Source: Hominenteromicrobium gallistercoris
GTDB lineage: Bacteria; Bacillota; Clostridia; Oscillospirales; Acutalibacteraceae
Length of the DNA: 15,755 nucleotides
Assembly: GCA_019119145.1 (NCBI GenBank)
Contig: DWXR01000037.1
Location: 1 to 15,755 of the forward strand
Direction of reading: 5' to 3'
Shown: piece after piece, positions 1 to 7,497 of the stretch
How positions within the stretch are numbered: position 1 is the first letter of the stretch
Layout: every line of letters starts with the position of its first letter
Notes under the pieces: generated by a model
Seen by the model: only the letters and a program-made list of their open reading frames with translations
Database searches by the model: none
What the model was told of the DNA's origin: nothing
Program-made: the position numbers and the translations under genes

Positions 1-5
1 ACGCC

Positions 6-34
6 TTGAAAATTGTACTAAAAGCGCCTATACT
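6..34 (+). promoter_or_regulatory. sigma-A promoter of the serine hydrolase gene
   Basis: The -35 box is TTGAAA (6-11) and the -10 box is TATACT (29-34), with a 17-base spacer. Transcription should start near 41, giving a leader of about 25 bases before the start codon at 67, with an AAAGGAG ribosome site at 49-55. Confidence 0.75.
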
Positions 35-66
35 GGAGAAAAACAGGCAAAGGAGTGAGACGATCG

Positions 67-948
67 ATGGATCGAACTACATTTGACAGCCAGGCCCGCG
101 CATTCCGCACGCTGAACATTCGCGCCGTGCAGGACGGCCGGCCCGTATTCCGCGCGGATTACGACGAGGAGATCCGCCGGAACCAGTATTCCGTTACGAA
201 GAGCTTTACGAGCGCCGCAGTCGGCATCGCCGCCGGCGAGGGGCTGCTCCGGCTCGACGAGCGGCTCGTCGACGCTTTCCCGGCAGAGCTTCCGGCGCAC
301 GTGTGCGAAAATCTGGAGCGCGCCACGGTCCGCGACCTGCTGACCATGTGTCTCGGGCAGGACAAGGGGTTCCTGATGGGCGGCCAGCGCCCCTTTTTAA
401 AGGAAAGGGACTGGGTGCGCAGCTGCCTCGCCCAGCCGTTCCCGTACGCACCGGGCGAGAAGTTCCGGTACAACAACGCCGGTCCGTACCTCGCCGGCGT
501 GCTTGTCCAGCGCCGCGCGGGCTGCACGCTCGACAAATACCTGACGCCGCGCCTGTTCGAGCCGCTCGGCATCGTCGCGCCGACCTGGGAGACCGACCCG
601 CTCGGCTATTCCTTCGGCGCGGGCGGGCTGTTCCTCTGCGTTTCGGAGCTGCTGCGCTTCGGCGAGCTGCTGCTGGCCGGCGGCAAGCGGAACGGCCGCC
701 AGCTTATCCCGGCCGATTACGTGGCCGCGGCCACCGCAAAGCAGGTGGAAAACGGTGCGGACGGGTACGGCTATCTGTTCTGGCGCGGCGCGCAGAATTC
801 CTTCCGCGCCGACGGCAAATACGGCCAGTTCACCATCGTGCTGCCCGACGACAACGCCGTGATCGCCGTGAACGCGGAGTGCCGCGAGCAGGGGCGGCTG
901 CTCGATTTCCTGCTCGAGAACAAGGCAGAGATGCTCGCCGGCTTTTGA
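67..948 (+). CDS. serine hydrolase, beta-lactamase class C/PBP-like family
   Basis: This 293-residue protein belongs to the serine beta-lactamase-like fold (Pfam Beta-lactamase, PF00144), which includes class C beta-lactamases, esterases and D-Ala-D-Ala peptidases. The nucleophile motif SxxK is Ser42-Val-Thr-Lys45. The second motif is Tyr135-Asn-Asn137. A K-Y-G triad at 251-253 occupies the position of the usual KTG/HxG motif. No signal peptide is visible, so it is probably cytoplasmic. That fits the shorter intracellular members of the family better than a secreted penicillinase. The ATG at 67 is chosen because AAAGGAG (49-55) lies 11 bases upstream; an in-frame GTG at 55 overlaps that ribosome site. 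The gene has its own promoter and terminator. The substrate cannot be predicted, and antibiotic resistance should not be assumed. Confidence 0.85.
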   Translation: MDRTTFDSQARAFRTLNIRAVQDGRPVFRADYDEEIRRNQYSVTKSFTSAAVGIAAGEGLLRLDERLVDAFPAELPAHVCENLERATVRDLLTMCLGQDKGFLMGGQRPFLKERDWVRSCLAQPFPYAPGEKFRYNNAGPYLAGVLVQRRAGCTLDKYLTPRLFEPLGIVAPTWETDPLGYSFGAGGLFLCVSELLRFGELLLAGGKRNGRQLIPADYVAAATAKQVENGADGYGYLFWRGAQNSFRADGKYGQFTIVLPDDNAVIAVNAECREQGRLLDFLLENKAEMLAGF

Positions 949-1015
949 GCCCGCCGCGCGCGAAGCGGATCCAGCCTTTATGTAAAGCGCGCTTCCTTCA
1001 CAGGCACATGGCGGC

Positions 1016-1050
1016 CGCGCCCCCGAAAGCCTCGGGGGCGCGATTTTTTT
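1016..1050 (+). terminator. intrinsic terminator after the serine hydrolase
   Basis: An 11-bp GC-rich stem (1016-1026 with 1032-1042) has a 5-base loop and is followed by seven T at 1044-1050. The U-tract lies on the plus-strand side only. Confidence 0.85.
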
Positions 1051-1073
1051 GCGCCGGGCAGCGTCTTGTCCGC

Positions 1074-1102
1074 TTGACGTTTGCACCGCCGCGTTATACA
1101 AT
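1074..1102 (+). promoter_or_regulatory. predicted sigma-A promoter, antisense to the feoA-like gene
   Basis: TTGACG (1074-1079) and TACAAT (1097-1102) are separated by 17 bases, the same geometry as the other promoters here. A dyad, TTATAC-n7-GTATAA (1094-1112), covers the -10 box and could be an operator. No plus-strand gene starts nearby. Transcripts would run antisense through 1125-1367 and could form a leader of about 360 bases for the isomerase at 1471. Confidence 0.6.
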
Positions 1103-1124
1103 AATAGTATAAAGCGGGAGGCGC

Positions 1125-1367
1125 TCAGGTACAAAGCTGGACGCCGTCCGAATCCTCCCGGCGCAGCGCGATCACCGCGCCGCGGATCAGGTAGGCCGCC
1201 GGGTCGCCGAGCGGGCTGACGCCCACGCATTCCACGCGGGTACCGGAAATCAGCCCGATGTCCTGCAATCGGCGGCGCATCGCGCCCTGCGTCTCAATGG
1301 CGCGGACGACGGCGCTCTGGCCGCACTGCAGGGAGGAAAGCGCCCGCTGCTTTTCCGCTTGCTCCAT
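1125..1367 (-). CDS. orphan FeoA-domain protein
   Basis: This 80-residue protein is a single FeoA domain, a small SH3-like beta-barrel. FeoA proteins act in the cytoplasm as accessory factors of the Fe(II) transporter FeoB. Hallmarks are a central M-R-R-R-L-x-D-I-G-L segment (residues about 31-40), the following G-T-R-V turn, then S-P-L-G-D-P and a final I-R-G-x-x-I-A-L-R strand. The start at 1367 has AAAGGGGG upstream on its strand. It lies about 7 kb from the feoAAB locus, in the opposite orientation, and none of the TTAG-n6-CTAA boxes found there is visible in front of it. A plus-strand promoter at 1074 would transcribe its antisense. It may serve another transporter or act as a stand-alone regulator. 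Confidence 0.8.
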   Translation of the reverse strand: MEQAEKQRALSSLQCGQSAVVRAIETQGAMRRRLQDIGLISGTRVECVGVSPLGDPAAYLIRGAVIALRREDSDGVQLCT

Positions 1368-1470
1368 AAAACATGTCCCCCTTTGCTCTGCTTTCCCAGT
1401 CTATGCGGGCGCGCTGTTTTTGGTGCATGCGGCCCTCCCGCAATATCCGATGAAGAAAGGTTTGATTCCA

Positions 1471-2325
1471 ATGGCAATGAAAGTCGGCATTCAGCTCTAT
1501 TCCGTGCGCGACGAAATGAAGAAGGACCCGGTCAATGCGATCCGTCAGGTCGCCGAAATCGGCTACAAGAACCTGGAATTCGCCAGCTCCAGCGCAGATA
1601 CCGACCCGGGCGTCGGCTTCGGCGTCGATGCGGACACAATGGTCAAGCTGCTCGACGAAACCGGTGCGAAGATGGTCAGCGGCCACATCCGCCCAATCGA
1701 CGAGAACACGATCGACGCGATCATCGCATACCACACCAAGATCGGCACAAAGTACCTCGGCCAGTCCGCCGATTTCTACACGGGCTACGATCACCTGATG
1801 GAGCGCTGCGCCTATTACAACTGGGTGGGCGAAAAGCTCGCGGCGCACGGCATGCAGTTCCTCATCCACAACCACTACCACGAGTTCCAGAAGCTGAACG
1901 GCAAGGAGATCCTGTACCACATCATGGACAACACGGACCCGAGATACGTCAGCTTTGAGCTGGACACCTTCTGGGCCATGCGCGGCGGCGCCGACCCGGT
2001 CGAGGTCATGAAGCGCCTCGGCGCGCGGCTGAAGCTCGTCCACCAGAAGGACTTCTCGAAGACCTCGACCTCTCCGGTCAACCTCTGGACGGTCAAGGAT
2101 CCGGAAACGCTCATCACCCGCGAGACGTTCGGCGAGGGCATGGACCCGAAGGACTTCTGCGAAATCGGCACCGGCATCATGGACATCCAGACGATCATCG
2201 ACACCGCGAACGCGCTCGGCGCCGAGTACATCGTCCTCGAGCAGGACCACACGCAGCTCACGCAGATGGAGAGCGTGCGCATCAGCATGGACAGCTTCAA
2301 GAAGTTCTCCGGTCTCGACTGGTAA
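1471..2325 (+). CDS. sugar phosphate isomerase/epimerase (xylose isomerase-like TIM barrel)
   Basis: This 284-residue protein has the AP-endonuclease-2/xylose isomerase-like TIM-barrel fold. It begins with the typical first strand K-V-G-I-Q-L-Y-S-V-R-D. Likely metal and catalytic positions are Asp165 (in F-E-L-D-T-F-W), His191 (in K-L-V-H-Q-K-D) and Glu257 (in V-L-E-Q-D-H), plus a His-rich strand H-N-H-Y-H-E-F near residues 132-138. Known relatives isomerise or epimerise sugars or inositol derivatives using a divalent metal; the substrate here is unknown. ATG 1471 is preferred because GAAAGG (1455-1460) is 10 bases upstream. The reading frame stays open back to 1258, but that part overlaps the opposite-strand feoA-like gene and is not sugar-isomerase-like. 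The nearest plausible promoter is far upstream at 1074. Confidence 0.85.
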   Translation: MAMKVGIQLYSVRDEMKKDPVNAIRQVAEIGYKNLEFASSSADTDPGVGFGVDADTMVKLLDETGAKMVSGHIRPIDENTIDAIIAYHTKIGTKYLGQSADFYTGYDHLMERCAYYNWVGEKLAAHGMQFLIHNHYHEFQKLNGKEILYHIMDNTDPRYVSFELDTFWAMRGGADPVEVMKRLGARLKLVHQKDFSKTSTSPVNLWTVKDPETLITRETFGEGMDPKDFCEIGTGIMDIQTIIDTANALGAEYIVLEQDHTQLTQMESVRISMDSFKKFSGLDW

Positions 2326-2395
2326 CGCACATCCGCATTTTCCGCAAAAGCGCCCGCCGCGCGGTGCTTTCGGCTGCGGGCGTCATATCCCAGAC

Positions 2396-2437
2396 AAAAA
2401 GCCACAGGCCTTTACAGGTCTGCGGCTTTTCTCTTTT
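2396..2437. terminator. bidirectional terminator between convergent genes
   Basis: A stem (2398-2407 with 2420-2429, one mismatch) is flanked by A-tract on the left and T-tract on the right, so it can end both the plus-strand isomerase and the minus-strand DUF6483 gene. A second GC stem without a T-run (2351-2357 with 2376-2382) sits just before it. Confidence 0.75.
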
Positions 2438-2444
2438 TCTGTCT

Positions 2445-2858
2445 TTATGCGTCGAACCCCGGTCCGTCTTCCCCGCCGGGCAGCGCGCGCAGCACGTCCT
2501 CAAGCCCGTAGCGGCGGCAGACGTCCGTAAGCCCCGAAAGGATCTCGTCCCGCGGGAAATTCCGCGCTTCAAGCTCCGCATCCGGCAGCGCATTCAGTGC
2601 GCTGTAGAAGCAGAGCGCCGCCGCCAGCCCGTCCCGGTCGTCCGGGTCGAGGCGCTCATAGAGCAGATCCTCCGCCGCGCACAGCTCGCCCGCGCGGACC
2701 ATGGCCAGCAGCGTTTCCGTGAGCTCCGCGCCCGGCGCACCGCTTTTCTGCTGCAAAACAATCTCCGCCCGGCGCGCCGGTGCTTTCCGGAACACCACGC
2801 GCGCCAGCGTCTCCGCGATGATCTCAATCTGGCGCATCAGCCAGTCCTGATGGTACAT
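2445..2858 (-). CDS. DUF6483 family protein
   Basis: This 137-residue protein begins M-Y-H-Q-D-W-L-M-R-Q-I-E, the characteristic opening of the clostridial DUF6483 family, whose function is unknown as far as I can recall. It looks all-helical, soluble and acidic toward the C-terminus. A tetratricopeptide-like helix pattern is possible (E-L-C-A-A-E-D-L-L-Y-E-R-L) but not demonstrable by eye. The start at 2858 has GGGGAGG upstream on its strand. The frame runs open much further upstream, but that part is antisense shadow of enolase coding sequence. It has its own promoter overlapping the enolase stop codon and shares the bidirectional terminator at 2396, so it is probably a monocistronic unit. 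Confidence 0.8.
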   Translation of the reverse strand: MYHQDWLMRQIEIIAETLARVVFRKAPARRAEIVLQQKSGAPGAELTETLLAMVRAGELCAAEDLLYERLDPDDRDGLAAALCFYSALNALPDAELEARNFPRDEILSGLTDVCRRYGLEDVLRALPGGEDGPGFDA

Positions 2859-2886
2859 GCGCTCGCCTCCCCTGCATTCTGCTTCC

Positions 2887-2915
2887 AGTATAGCAGGATG
2901 CGGCGCAGGCGTCAA
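2887..2915 (-). promoter_or_regulatory. sigma-A promoter of the DUF6483 gene
   Basis: Read on the minus strand, TTGACG (2915-2910) and TATACT (2892-2887) are separated by 17 bases. The -35 box overlaps the enolase stop codon. Confidence 0.75.
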
Positions 2916-4168
2916 TTCTCCCCGTACTGTTCGTCGAGGTCGTTTTCCAGCGCAATGCGCAGCAGCCGGTTGTACTTCGCCGTGCGGTCGCTGCGGCACG
3001 GCGCGCCCGACTTGATGAAGCCCGCATTCACCGCCACGGCGATGTCGGCGATCGTCGTGTCCTCGGTCTCGCCCGAGCGGTGGGAGAGGATCGTCTTCAT
3101 GCCGTTGTCCCGCGCGAGCCCGATGGCCGTCAGCGTCTCCGTCAGCGTGCCGATCTGGTTCGGCTTGACGAGCAGCGCGTTCGCGGCGCGGCGCTCGATG
3201 CCCTCGCGGATGCGCGCGGGGTTCGTCACGAACAGGTCGTCGCCGACGAGCATCGTCCGGTTCCCGATGCGCTCGGTCAGCGTCGTCCACGCCGGGAAAT
3301 CCTCCTCGCCGAGCGGGTCCTCGACCGAGCGAATCGGGTATTTCTCGCACAGCTTCTCCCAGTAGCCGATCATTTGCGCCGAAGAATAGCGCGTGCCGCG
3401 CTTCGGCAGCCGGTAGCCGTCCACCTCTGCCCACTCGCTCGAAGCCGCGTCCAGCGCGATCCTGACCGTATCGGTCGTGTAGCCGGCGGCCTCAATCGCT
3501 TCGAGGATCACCTCGATCGCGGCCTCGTCGCTGGCCAGGTCCGGCGCAAAGCCGCCCTCATCGCCGACTGCGACCGAAAGCGACCGGCTCTTGAGAATCC
3601 GCCCGAGTGCGTGGTAGACCTCCGCCCCCATGCGCAGCGCATCGGAAAAGCGCTTTGCGCCGACCGGCATGATCATGAATTCCTGAATGTCGATGTTGTT
3701 CGACGCGTGTGCGCCGCCGTTCAGGATGTTCATCATCGGCACGGGCATGCGCCGGGCGTTCGCGCCGCCGAGGAAGCGGAACAGCGGCTGCCGGTAATGC
3801 GCGGCCAGCGCCTTCGCCGCGGCGAGCGAAACCGCGAGCATCGCGTTGGCGCCGAGCTTCTCCTTGTTCTTCGTGTTGTCCAGCTCGATCAGGATGCGGT
3901 CTACCTCCTGCACCGTCACCTTCGGGATATGCTCGAGCACCGGCGCGATCGTCTCGGCGACGCCCGCAACGGCCTTCTGCACGCCCTTGCCGCCGTACCG
4001 CTTTTTGTCGCCGTCCCGCTTTTCGTGCGCCTCGAACTTGCCGGTCGAAGCGCCCGACGGCGCGTTCGCCACGCCGATGGAGCCGTCGCTGAGCACAACG
4101 GTCGCGCCCACCGTCGGCGTGCCGCGGGAATCGAGCACCTCCGCCGCAAAAACCTTCTGGATTTTCAT
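2912..4168 (-). CDS. eno: enolase (phosphopyruvate hydratase), divergent form
   Basis: Enolase converts 2-phosphoglycerate to phosphoenolpyruvate in glycolysis. At 418 residues it is slightly shorter than the usual 425-435. The family blocks are present in order: P-S-G-A-S-T-G loop, N-I-L-N-G-G-A-H-A, D-I-Q-E-F-M-I, V-G-D-E-G-G-F-A-P, S-V-E-D-P, V-G-D-D-L-F-V-T-N, K-P-N-Q-I-G-T, S-H-R-S-G-E-T-E-D and I-K-S-G-A-P-C-R-S-D-R. All catalytic and Mg-binding residues therefore appear intact. Departures from the usual consensus include D-S-R-G-T-P-T-V (normally G-N-P-T-V) and G-V-A-N-A-P-S-G (normally G-R-A-A-V-P-S-G). It may be a second enolase paralogue. The ATG at 4168 is preferred over a GTG at 4180, which abuts the GGAAGG ribosome site. 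No other glycolytic gene is adjacent, and no convincing promoter was found. Confidence 0.9.
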   Translation of the reverse strand: MKIQKVFAAEVLDSRGTPTVGATVVLSDGSIGVANAPSGASTGKFEAHEKRDGDKKRYGGKGVQKAVAGVAETIAPVLEHIPKVTVQEVDRILIELDNTKNKEKLGANAMLAVSLAAAKALAAHYRQPLFRFLGGANARRMPVPMMNILNGGAHASNNIDIQEFMIMPVGAKRFSDALRMGAEVYHALGRILKSRSLSVAVGDEGGFAPDLASDEAAIEVILEAIEAAGYTTDTVRIALDAASSEWAEVDGYRLPKRGTRYSSAQMIGYWEKLCEKYPIRSVEDPLGEEDFPAWTTLTERIGNRTMLVGDDLFVTNPARIREGIERRAANALLVKPNQIGTLTETLTAIGLARDNGMKTILSHRSGETEDTTIADIAVAVNAGFIKSGAPCRSDRTAKYNRLLRIALENDLDEQYGEN

Positions 4169-4234
4169 AAAGCCACACACCTTCCTGCGTTTTTAAAATT
4201 AGTCTGCTCATTCCGGCGCGGGTTTATTCCGAAT

Positions 4235-4281
4235 AAAAAGGGAGGGCCGCCTGCTGCTCTTGCCGCAGCGGCGGCCCTCCC
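4235..4281 (-). terminator. intrinsic terminator after the M23 peptidase gene
   Basis: A perfect 12-bp stem (4240-4251 with 4270-4281) continues into an inner 5-bp stem (4253-4257 with 4265-4269). On the minus strand it is followed by five T (complement of 4235-4239). It separates the peptidase from enolase downstream. Confidence 0.88.
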
Positions 4282-4310
4282 TGCCATTATTGTAAATTTG
4301 GAGGAAAGTA

Positions 4311-5582
4311 TTACACGAAATTCAGCGGGTCTACGCGGCTGCCGTTCTGGTACACCTCGAAGTGCAGGTGGTTGCCGGTCGAGTTGCCGGTGGAGCCTGC
4401 ATAGCCGATGACCTGTCCCTTCTGCACGTACTCGCCGGCCGAAACCGCGAGCGAGCTGCAGTGCGCGTAACGCGTGGAATATGTACCGTTGTGCCAGATC
4501 AGCACGTTGTTGCCCCAGGACCAGTGGTACTCGGCCGAGATAACCTGACCGGACTCCGCCGCATAGATCGGCGTGCCGTACGGGATGCCGACGTCAAGGC
4601 CCATATGGCCGTTGTTGCCGTAGTACTGGGTGATGCTGCCGTAGCCGTAACCGGCCAGCGGCCAGCTGAACGAGAGGTCGCCCGTATTCAGGACGCTGCT
4701 GTCGTTGCTGGAGCCGGAGCTTCCCGAGCTGCCGGAGCTCGACGAGCCGGCGTCGGACGAGCCGCCGCCCTGGTTCTGCTGATTTTCAAGCGCCTGCTGG
4801 CGTTCTGCTTCCTCGCGGGCCGCCTGCTCGCTGCGCTGCGCGATCAGCGAATCGAGCTGAGCGAGGTAATCCTGGCTCTCAGCCTCGTTTTCCGCAATCA
4901 GGTTCTCGGCCTCCGCGCTCTGCAGCTGCAGCTCCTCGATCAGGCGCTGGTTTTCTTCCTCAAGCACCTGCAGCTCCGACTGCTTGCTCTCGAGGTCCTT
5001 CTTCTGCTCGGCAAGCTCTTCCTTCTGGACGGAGAGCTCGTCGCGCTGCTCCTGCGTCTGGAGCATGTACGCCTTGATCTCCTCCATCAGCTGCTTGTCG
5101 TGCCGGGTAACGCCCTGAATTGCCTCCGAGCGAACCGAGAAATCATAGAGGCTCGTGGAATCCAGCAGGATCTCAAGCGTCGTCAGTTCGCCGCCCGAGG
5201 TGTAAAGCGCGTTGAGCCGCACCTTGAGCTGCTCGAACGTATCGGCATATTCGGCGTCGGCCTTCTCGATCTCATCCTCCAGCGTACTGATGCTGCTGTT
5301 CAGCTCATCGATGCGCTCGCGGGCCAGATCGATGCTCTCCTGATAATTCTCAATCTGCGCGACCAGCGTCTCCTGATACGCCTGCGCGTCCGCCGTTTCG
5401 GAACGCAGGGACTCGAGCTGTGCGTTGAGCTCCTCAGCTTCCGCTTCGTTCTGCGCCTGCTTTTCCTTGATTTCACTGATCTGCGCATCGTACTCGGCCG
5501 TGGTCGTGGCGAAAACATTCGTCGAAACCAGAAGCGCCATCGCCAGCACGCCGGAGGCGATGCGTAAATTTCTTTTCTTCAT
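4311..5582 (-). CDS. secreted coiled-coil M23 murein hydrolase (EnvC/PcsB-like)
   Basis: This 423-residue exported protein resembles EnvC/PcsB-type cell-division murein hydrolases and their activators. Residues 1-30 form a signal peptide with likely cleavage after V-F-A. Residues about 32-260 are a Glu/Gln-rich coiled coil. A Gly/Ser-rich linker (about 268-300) follows. The last 100 residues are an M23 (LytM) zinc peptidase domain. Zinc ligands and catalytic residues are intact: His326 and Asp330 (H-x3-D), His374 (Y-A-H), and His405-x-His407 (H-L-H-F-E). It may therefore cut peptidoglycan itself rather than only activate an amidase. The start at 5582 has GGAG 9 bases upstream; an in-frame TTG at 5597 overlaps that site. 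It has its own promoter and terminator and is probably expressed alone. Confidence 0.9.
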   Translation of the reverse strand: MKKRNLRIASGVLAMALLVSTNVFATTTAEYDAQISEIKEKQAQNEAEAEELNAQLESLRSETADAQAYQETLVAQIENYQESIDLARERIDELNSSISTLEDEIEKADAEYADTFEQLKVRLNALYTSGGELTTLEILLDSTSLYDFSVRSEAIQGVTRHDKQLMEEIKAYMLQTQEQRDELSVQKEELAEQKKDLESKQSELQVLEEENQRLIEELQLQSAEAENLIAENEAESQDYLAQLDSLIAQRSEQAAREEAERQQALENQQNQGGGSSDAGSSSSGSSGSSGSSNDSSVLNTGDLSFSWPLAGYGYGSITQYYGNNGHMGLDVGIPYGTPIYAAESGQVISAEYHWSWGNNVLIWHNGTYSTRYAHCSSLAVSAGEYVQKGQVIGYAGSTGNSTGNHLHFEVYQNGSRVDPLNFV

Positions 5583-5642
5583 AAGGCAAAACTCCAATTA
5601 CCGCACCGCACAAAGCTACGGTACTTTTTTGTTCTGCAATAT

Positions 5643-5671
5643 AATATATTACAAACCAGTAACTTTTTCAA
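5643..5671 (-). promoter_or_regulatory. sigma-A promoter of the M23 peptidase gene
   Basis: On the minus strand, TTGAAA (5671-5666) and TATATT (5648-5643) are separated by 17 bases inside the AT-rich gap between folK and the peptidase. The leader would be about 50 bases. No clear hairpin terminator for the folate operon was found in this gap. Confidence 0.7.
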
Positions 5672-5754
5672 GTCTTTTTGAAATAAATTTGTAATTTTCC
5701 TTTCAAAATTTAAAGCTCACCGTTTTATTTCACAATTTTAAGCATCCTATTCAA

Positions 5755-6258
5755 TCAATATTTATGAATATCATCCAGCTCGCCGATACGGGTTACCGAC
5801 GACGCATCCGCAAAGCCCGGCGCCCCGCGGAAGTCGAAGCCGTACGCCAGACGCTCGGGGAACAGCTCCTGCAGCGGGAAAAGCACGAACGCGCGCGCGG
5901 AAATCCCCGGGTGCGGCACGGTCAGCTCCGGCTCCGCACAGGATGCGCCCTCGTAAAGCAGCAGGTCCAGGTCGATGACGCGCGCGCCGTGGTACGTCCG
6001 GCGTACGCGGCCGAGCGCCGCTTCCACGCCGAGGCAGGCGCCGAGCAGCGCGTGCGGCGACAGCGTCGTTTCCAGCAGGACGCAGATATTCCAGTAATCC
6101 TGCTGCACGTCGGGCACGTCGAACGGCGCGGTCTGCCAGACGGAGGATACCTGCCGCACCGCCGTGCCGGGCAGCCGCCCGAGCGCTTCCAGCGCCGCCC
6201 GGAGATTCCCGCCGCGGTCGCCGAGATTCGTGCCGAGGCCGAGCACCGCGCGGCTCAT
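5755..6258 (-). CDS. folK: 6-hydroxymethyl-7,8-dihydropterin pyrophosphokinase
   Basis: FolK transfers pyrophosphate from ATP to 6-hydroxymethyl-dihydropterin, giving the substrate of dihydropteroate synthase (FolP). The 167-residue protein starts with A-V-L-G-L-G-T-N-L-G-D-R (glycine-rich N-terminal strand). It has Q-T-A-P-F-D-V (residues about 44-50), W-N-I-C in the pterin pocket and the HPPK signature R-V-I-D-L-D-L-L-L-Y near residue 95. Length is normal. It is the last gene of the operon. Its ATG (6258) overlaps the TGA of folB in an ATGA junction, so translational coupling is likely. The frame is open further upstream, but that is shadow of folB. Confidence 0.92.
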   Translation of the reverse strand: MSRAVLGLGTNLGDRGGNLRAALEALGRLPGTAVRQVSSVWQTAPFDVPDVQQDYWNICVLLETTLSPHALLGACLGVEAALGRVRRTYHGARVIDLDLLLYEGASCAEPELTVPHPGISARAFVLFPLQELFPERLAYGFDFRGAPGFADASSVTRIGELDDIHKY

Positions 6259-6617
6259 GCGCGGCACCTCGTCATCTCGACCGAAACGTAGTCGAACACC
6301 GCGTTCATCGGCGCCTCCGGCTTTTTCAGCTCGACCGTGACCGCCGCCACCTGCGGGAACCCGTCGAGCACGGCGTCGCACACGACCTGCGCCGCGCGCT
6401 CGATCAGGTCGTATTTCTGCGCCGTGAACGCCGCTGTCACGGCCTTGCGCACCGCGGCGTAGTTGACCGTGTCCCGCAGGTCGTCGCTCTGCGCCGCGCG
6501 GGAGAGGTCCGCCGTCATCGCGAGGTCGAGCACAAAGCGCTGCCCGTTTTCCTTCTCTTCCGGATTCACGCCGTGGTAGGCGAAAATCTCCAAGCCCTTG
6601 ATCCGTATCGTTTCCAT
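6255..6617 (-). CDS. folB: dihydroneopterin aldolase
   Basis: FolB cleaves 7,8-dihydroneopterin to 6-hydroxymethyl-dihydropterin and glycolaldehyde. This 120-residue protein has the family landmarks: I-R-I-K-G-L-E-I-F-A-Y-H-G-V at the start, E-K-E-N-G-Q-R-F around residue 22, D-T-V-N-Y-A in the middle, the active-site region L-I-E-R-A-A-Q (Glu) and the late lysine in E-L-K-K-P-E-A-P. Length matches the family. The chosen ATG at 6617 aligns exactly with the family start. It lies 35 bases after folP and overlaps folK by 4 bases. The preceding open frame is shadow of folP. Confidence 0.92.
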   Translation of the reverse strand: METIRIKGLEIFAYHGVNPEEKENGQRFVLDLAMTADLSRAAQSDDLRDTVNYAAVRKAVTAAFTAQKYDLIERAAQVVCDAVLDGFPQVAAVTVELKKPEAPMNAVFDYVSVEMTRCRA

Positions 6618-6652
6618 ATGCTTCCTTTCCGCAGGCCGCCGAAAGAGCCCGC

Positions 6653-7483
6653 TCATCGCCTGTATTTGCGCACCGCGTCCGCCATGCGCGCCGCCTGCAC
6701 GGCCGCCAGCGTGTCGTGCGCGCGGACCATGTCCGCCCCGAACAGCGCCGACGCCGTGTGCGCCGCGACCGTGCCGGCCACGCGCTCCGCCGCCGGCCCT
6801 TCGCCGCACACCGCGGCGATCACGCGCTTGCGCGAAGCAGCCATCAGGAGCGCCGTTCCCGGCACGCGCAGCGCGTCCGGGTTTGCGATCAGCTCCAGAT
6901 TTTCCGCGTGCGTCTTGCCGAAGCCGACGCCCGGGTCGAAGCAGAGCCTGCGCCGCTCCACGCCGTACTGCGCGGCCTGCGCCGCCTTGCGCTCGAAAAA
7001 CGCGCGCACCGTTTCCAGAATGTCGCGCGCGCCGCCCGAGAGGTCGTCCGGGTCGCCGGGGTGCATGACGATGCAGCCGCAGTCCGTGCCCTGCACGGTG
7101 CGCCACATCTCCGCGGAAAAGCCGGTCACATCGTTGATGATGTGCGCGCCGGCCTTCAGCGCCTTTTCGGCGACCGCGGGGTAAAACGTGTCGATCGAAA
7201 CGGCAAGCTGCGTTTCTGCCGAAACCGCGCGCACAACCGCTTCTATGCGCGCCCATTCCGCTTCCGCGGAAATCCGCGTGCTGCCGCCCGGGCGCATCGA
7301 CTGCCCGCCGACGTCGACGATGTCGACGCCCTGCGCCTCCATCTCTTTCGCGCGGCGCACCGCCGCTTCGGGGTCGAAATAGAGGCCGCCGTCCGAAAAC
7401 GAGTCGGGCGTCACGTTCAGGATGCCCATCACATACGTCCTGTTCAGCGGGAAATGCCTGCCCGCCGCAAAAAACTCTTCCAT
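6653..7483 (-). CDS. folP: dihydropteroate synthase
   Basis: FolP condenses hydroxymethyl-dihydropterin pyrophosphate with p-aminobenzoate and is the target of sulfonamides. The 276-residue TIM-barrel protein has both signatures: G-I-L-N-V-T-P-D-S-F-S-D-G-G (about residues 22-35) and I-V-D-V-G-G-Q-S-M-R-P-G (about 56-67). It also has S-I-D-T-F, I-N-D-V-T-G, F-D-P-G-V-G-F-G-K-T and A-S-R-K-R. The second signature reads Q-S-M-R-P where E-S-T-R-P is common. ATG 7483 has AGGAGG immediately upstream, although the spacing is short; a GTG at 7501 lies before the ribosome site and overlaps the folE stop. It follows folE by 14 bases. Confidence 0.93.
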   Translation of the reverse strand: MEEFFAAGRHFPLNRTYVMGILNVTPDSFSDGGLYFDPEAAVRRAKEMEAQGVDIVDVGGQSMRPGGSTRISAEAEWARIEAVVRAVSAETQLAVSIDTFYPAVAEKALKAGAHIINDVTGFSAEMWRTVQGTDCGCIVMHPGDPDDLSGGARDILETVRAFFERKAAQAAQYGVERRRLCFDPGVGFGKTHAENLELIANPDALRVPGTALLMAASRKRVIAAVCGEGPAAERVAGTVAAHTASALFGADMVRAHDTLAAVQAARMADAVRKYRR

Positions 7484-7497
7484 CCTTCCTCCTTTGC

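Noticed and set aside
67..948. Beta-lactamase resistance gene
   Set aside because: It has no signal peptide, a nonstandard third motif (K-Y-G) and no mobile context; the broader serine-hydrolase family is the safer call.
1258..1470. N-terminal extension of the isomerase back to 1258
   Set aside because: It overlaps the opposite-strand feoA-like gene, has no sugar-isomerase similarity, and the ribosome site fits ATG 1471.
3080..5567. Long plus-strand open frames opposite enolase and the M23 peptidase
   Set aside because: They are Arg/Ala/Leu-rich shadows produced by high-GC codons of the true minus-strand genes, with no family motif or ribosome site.
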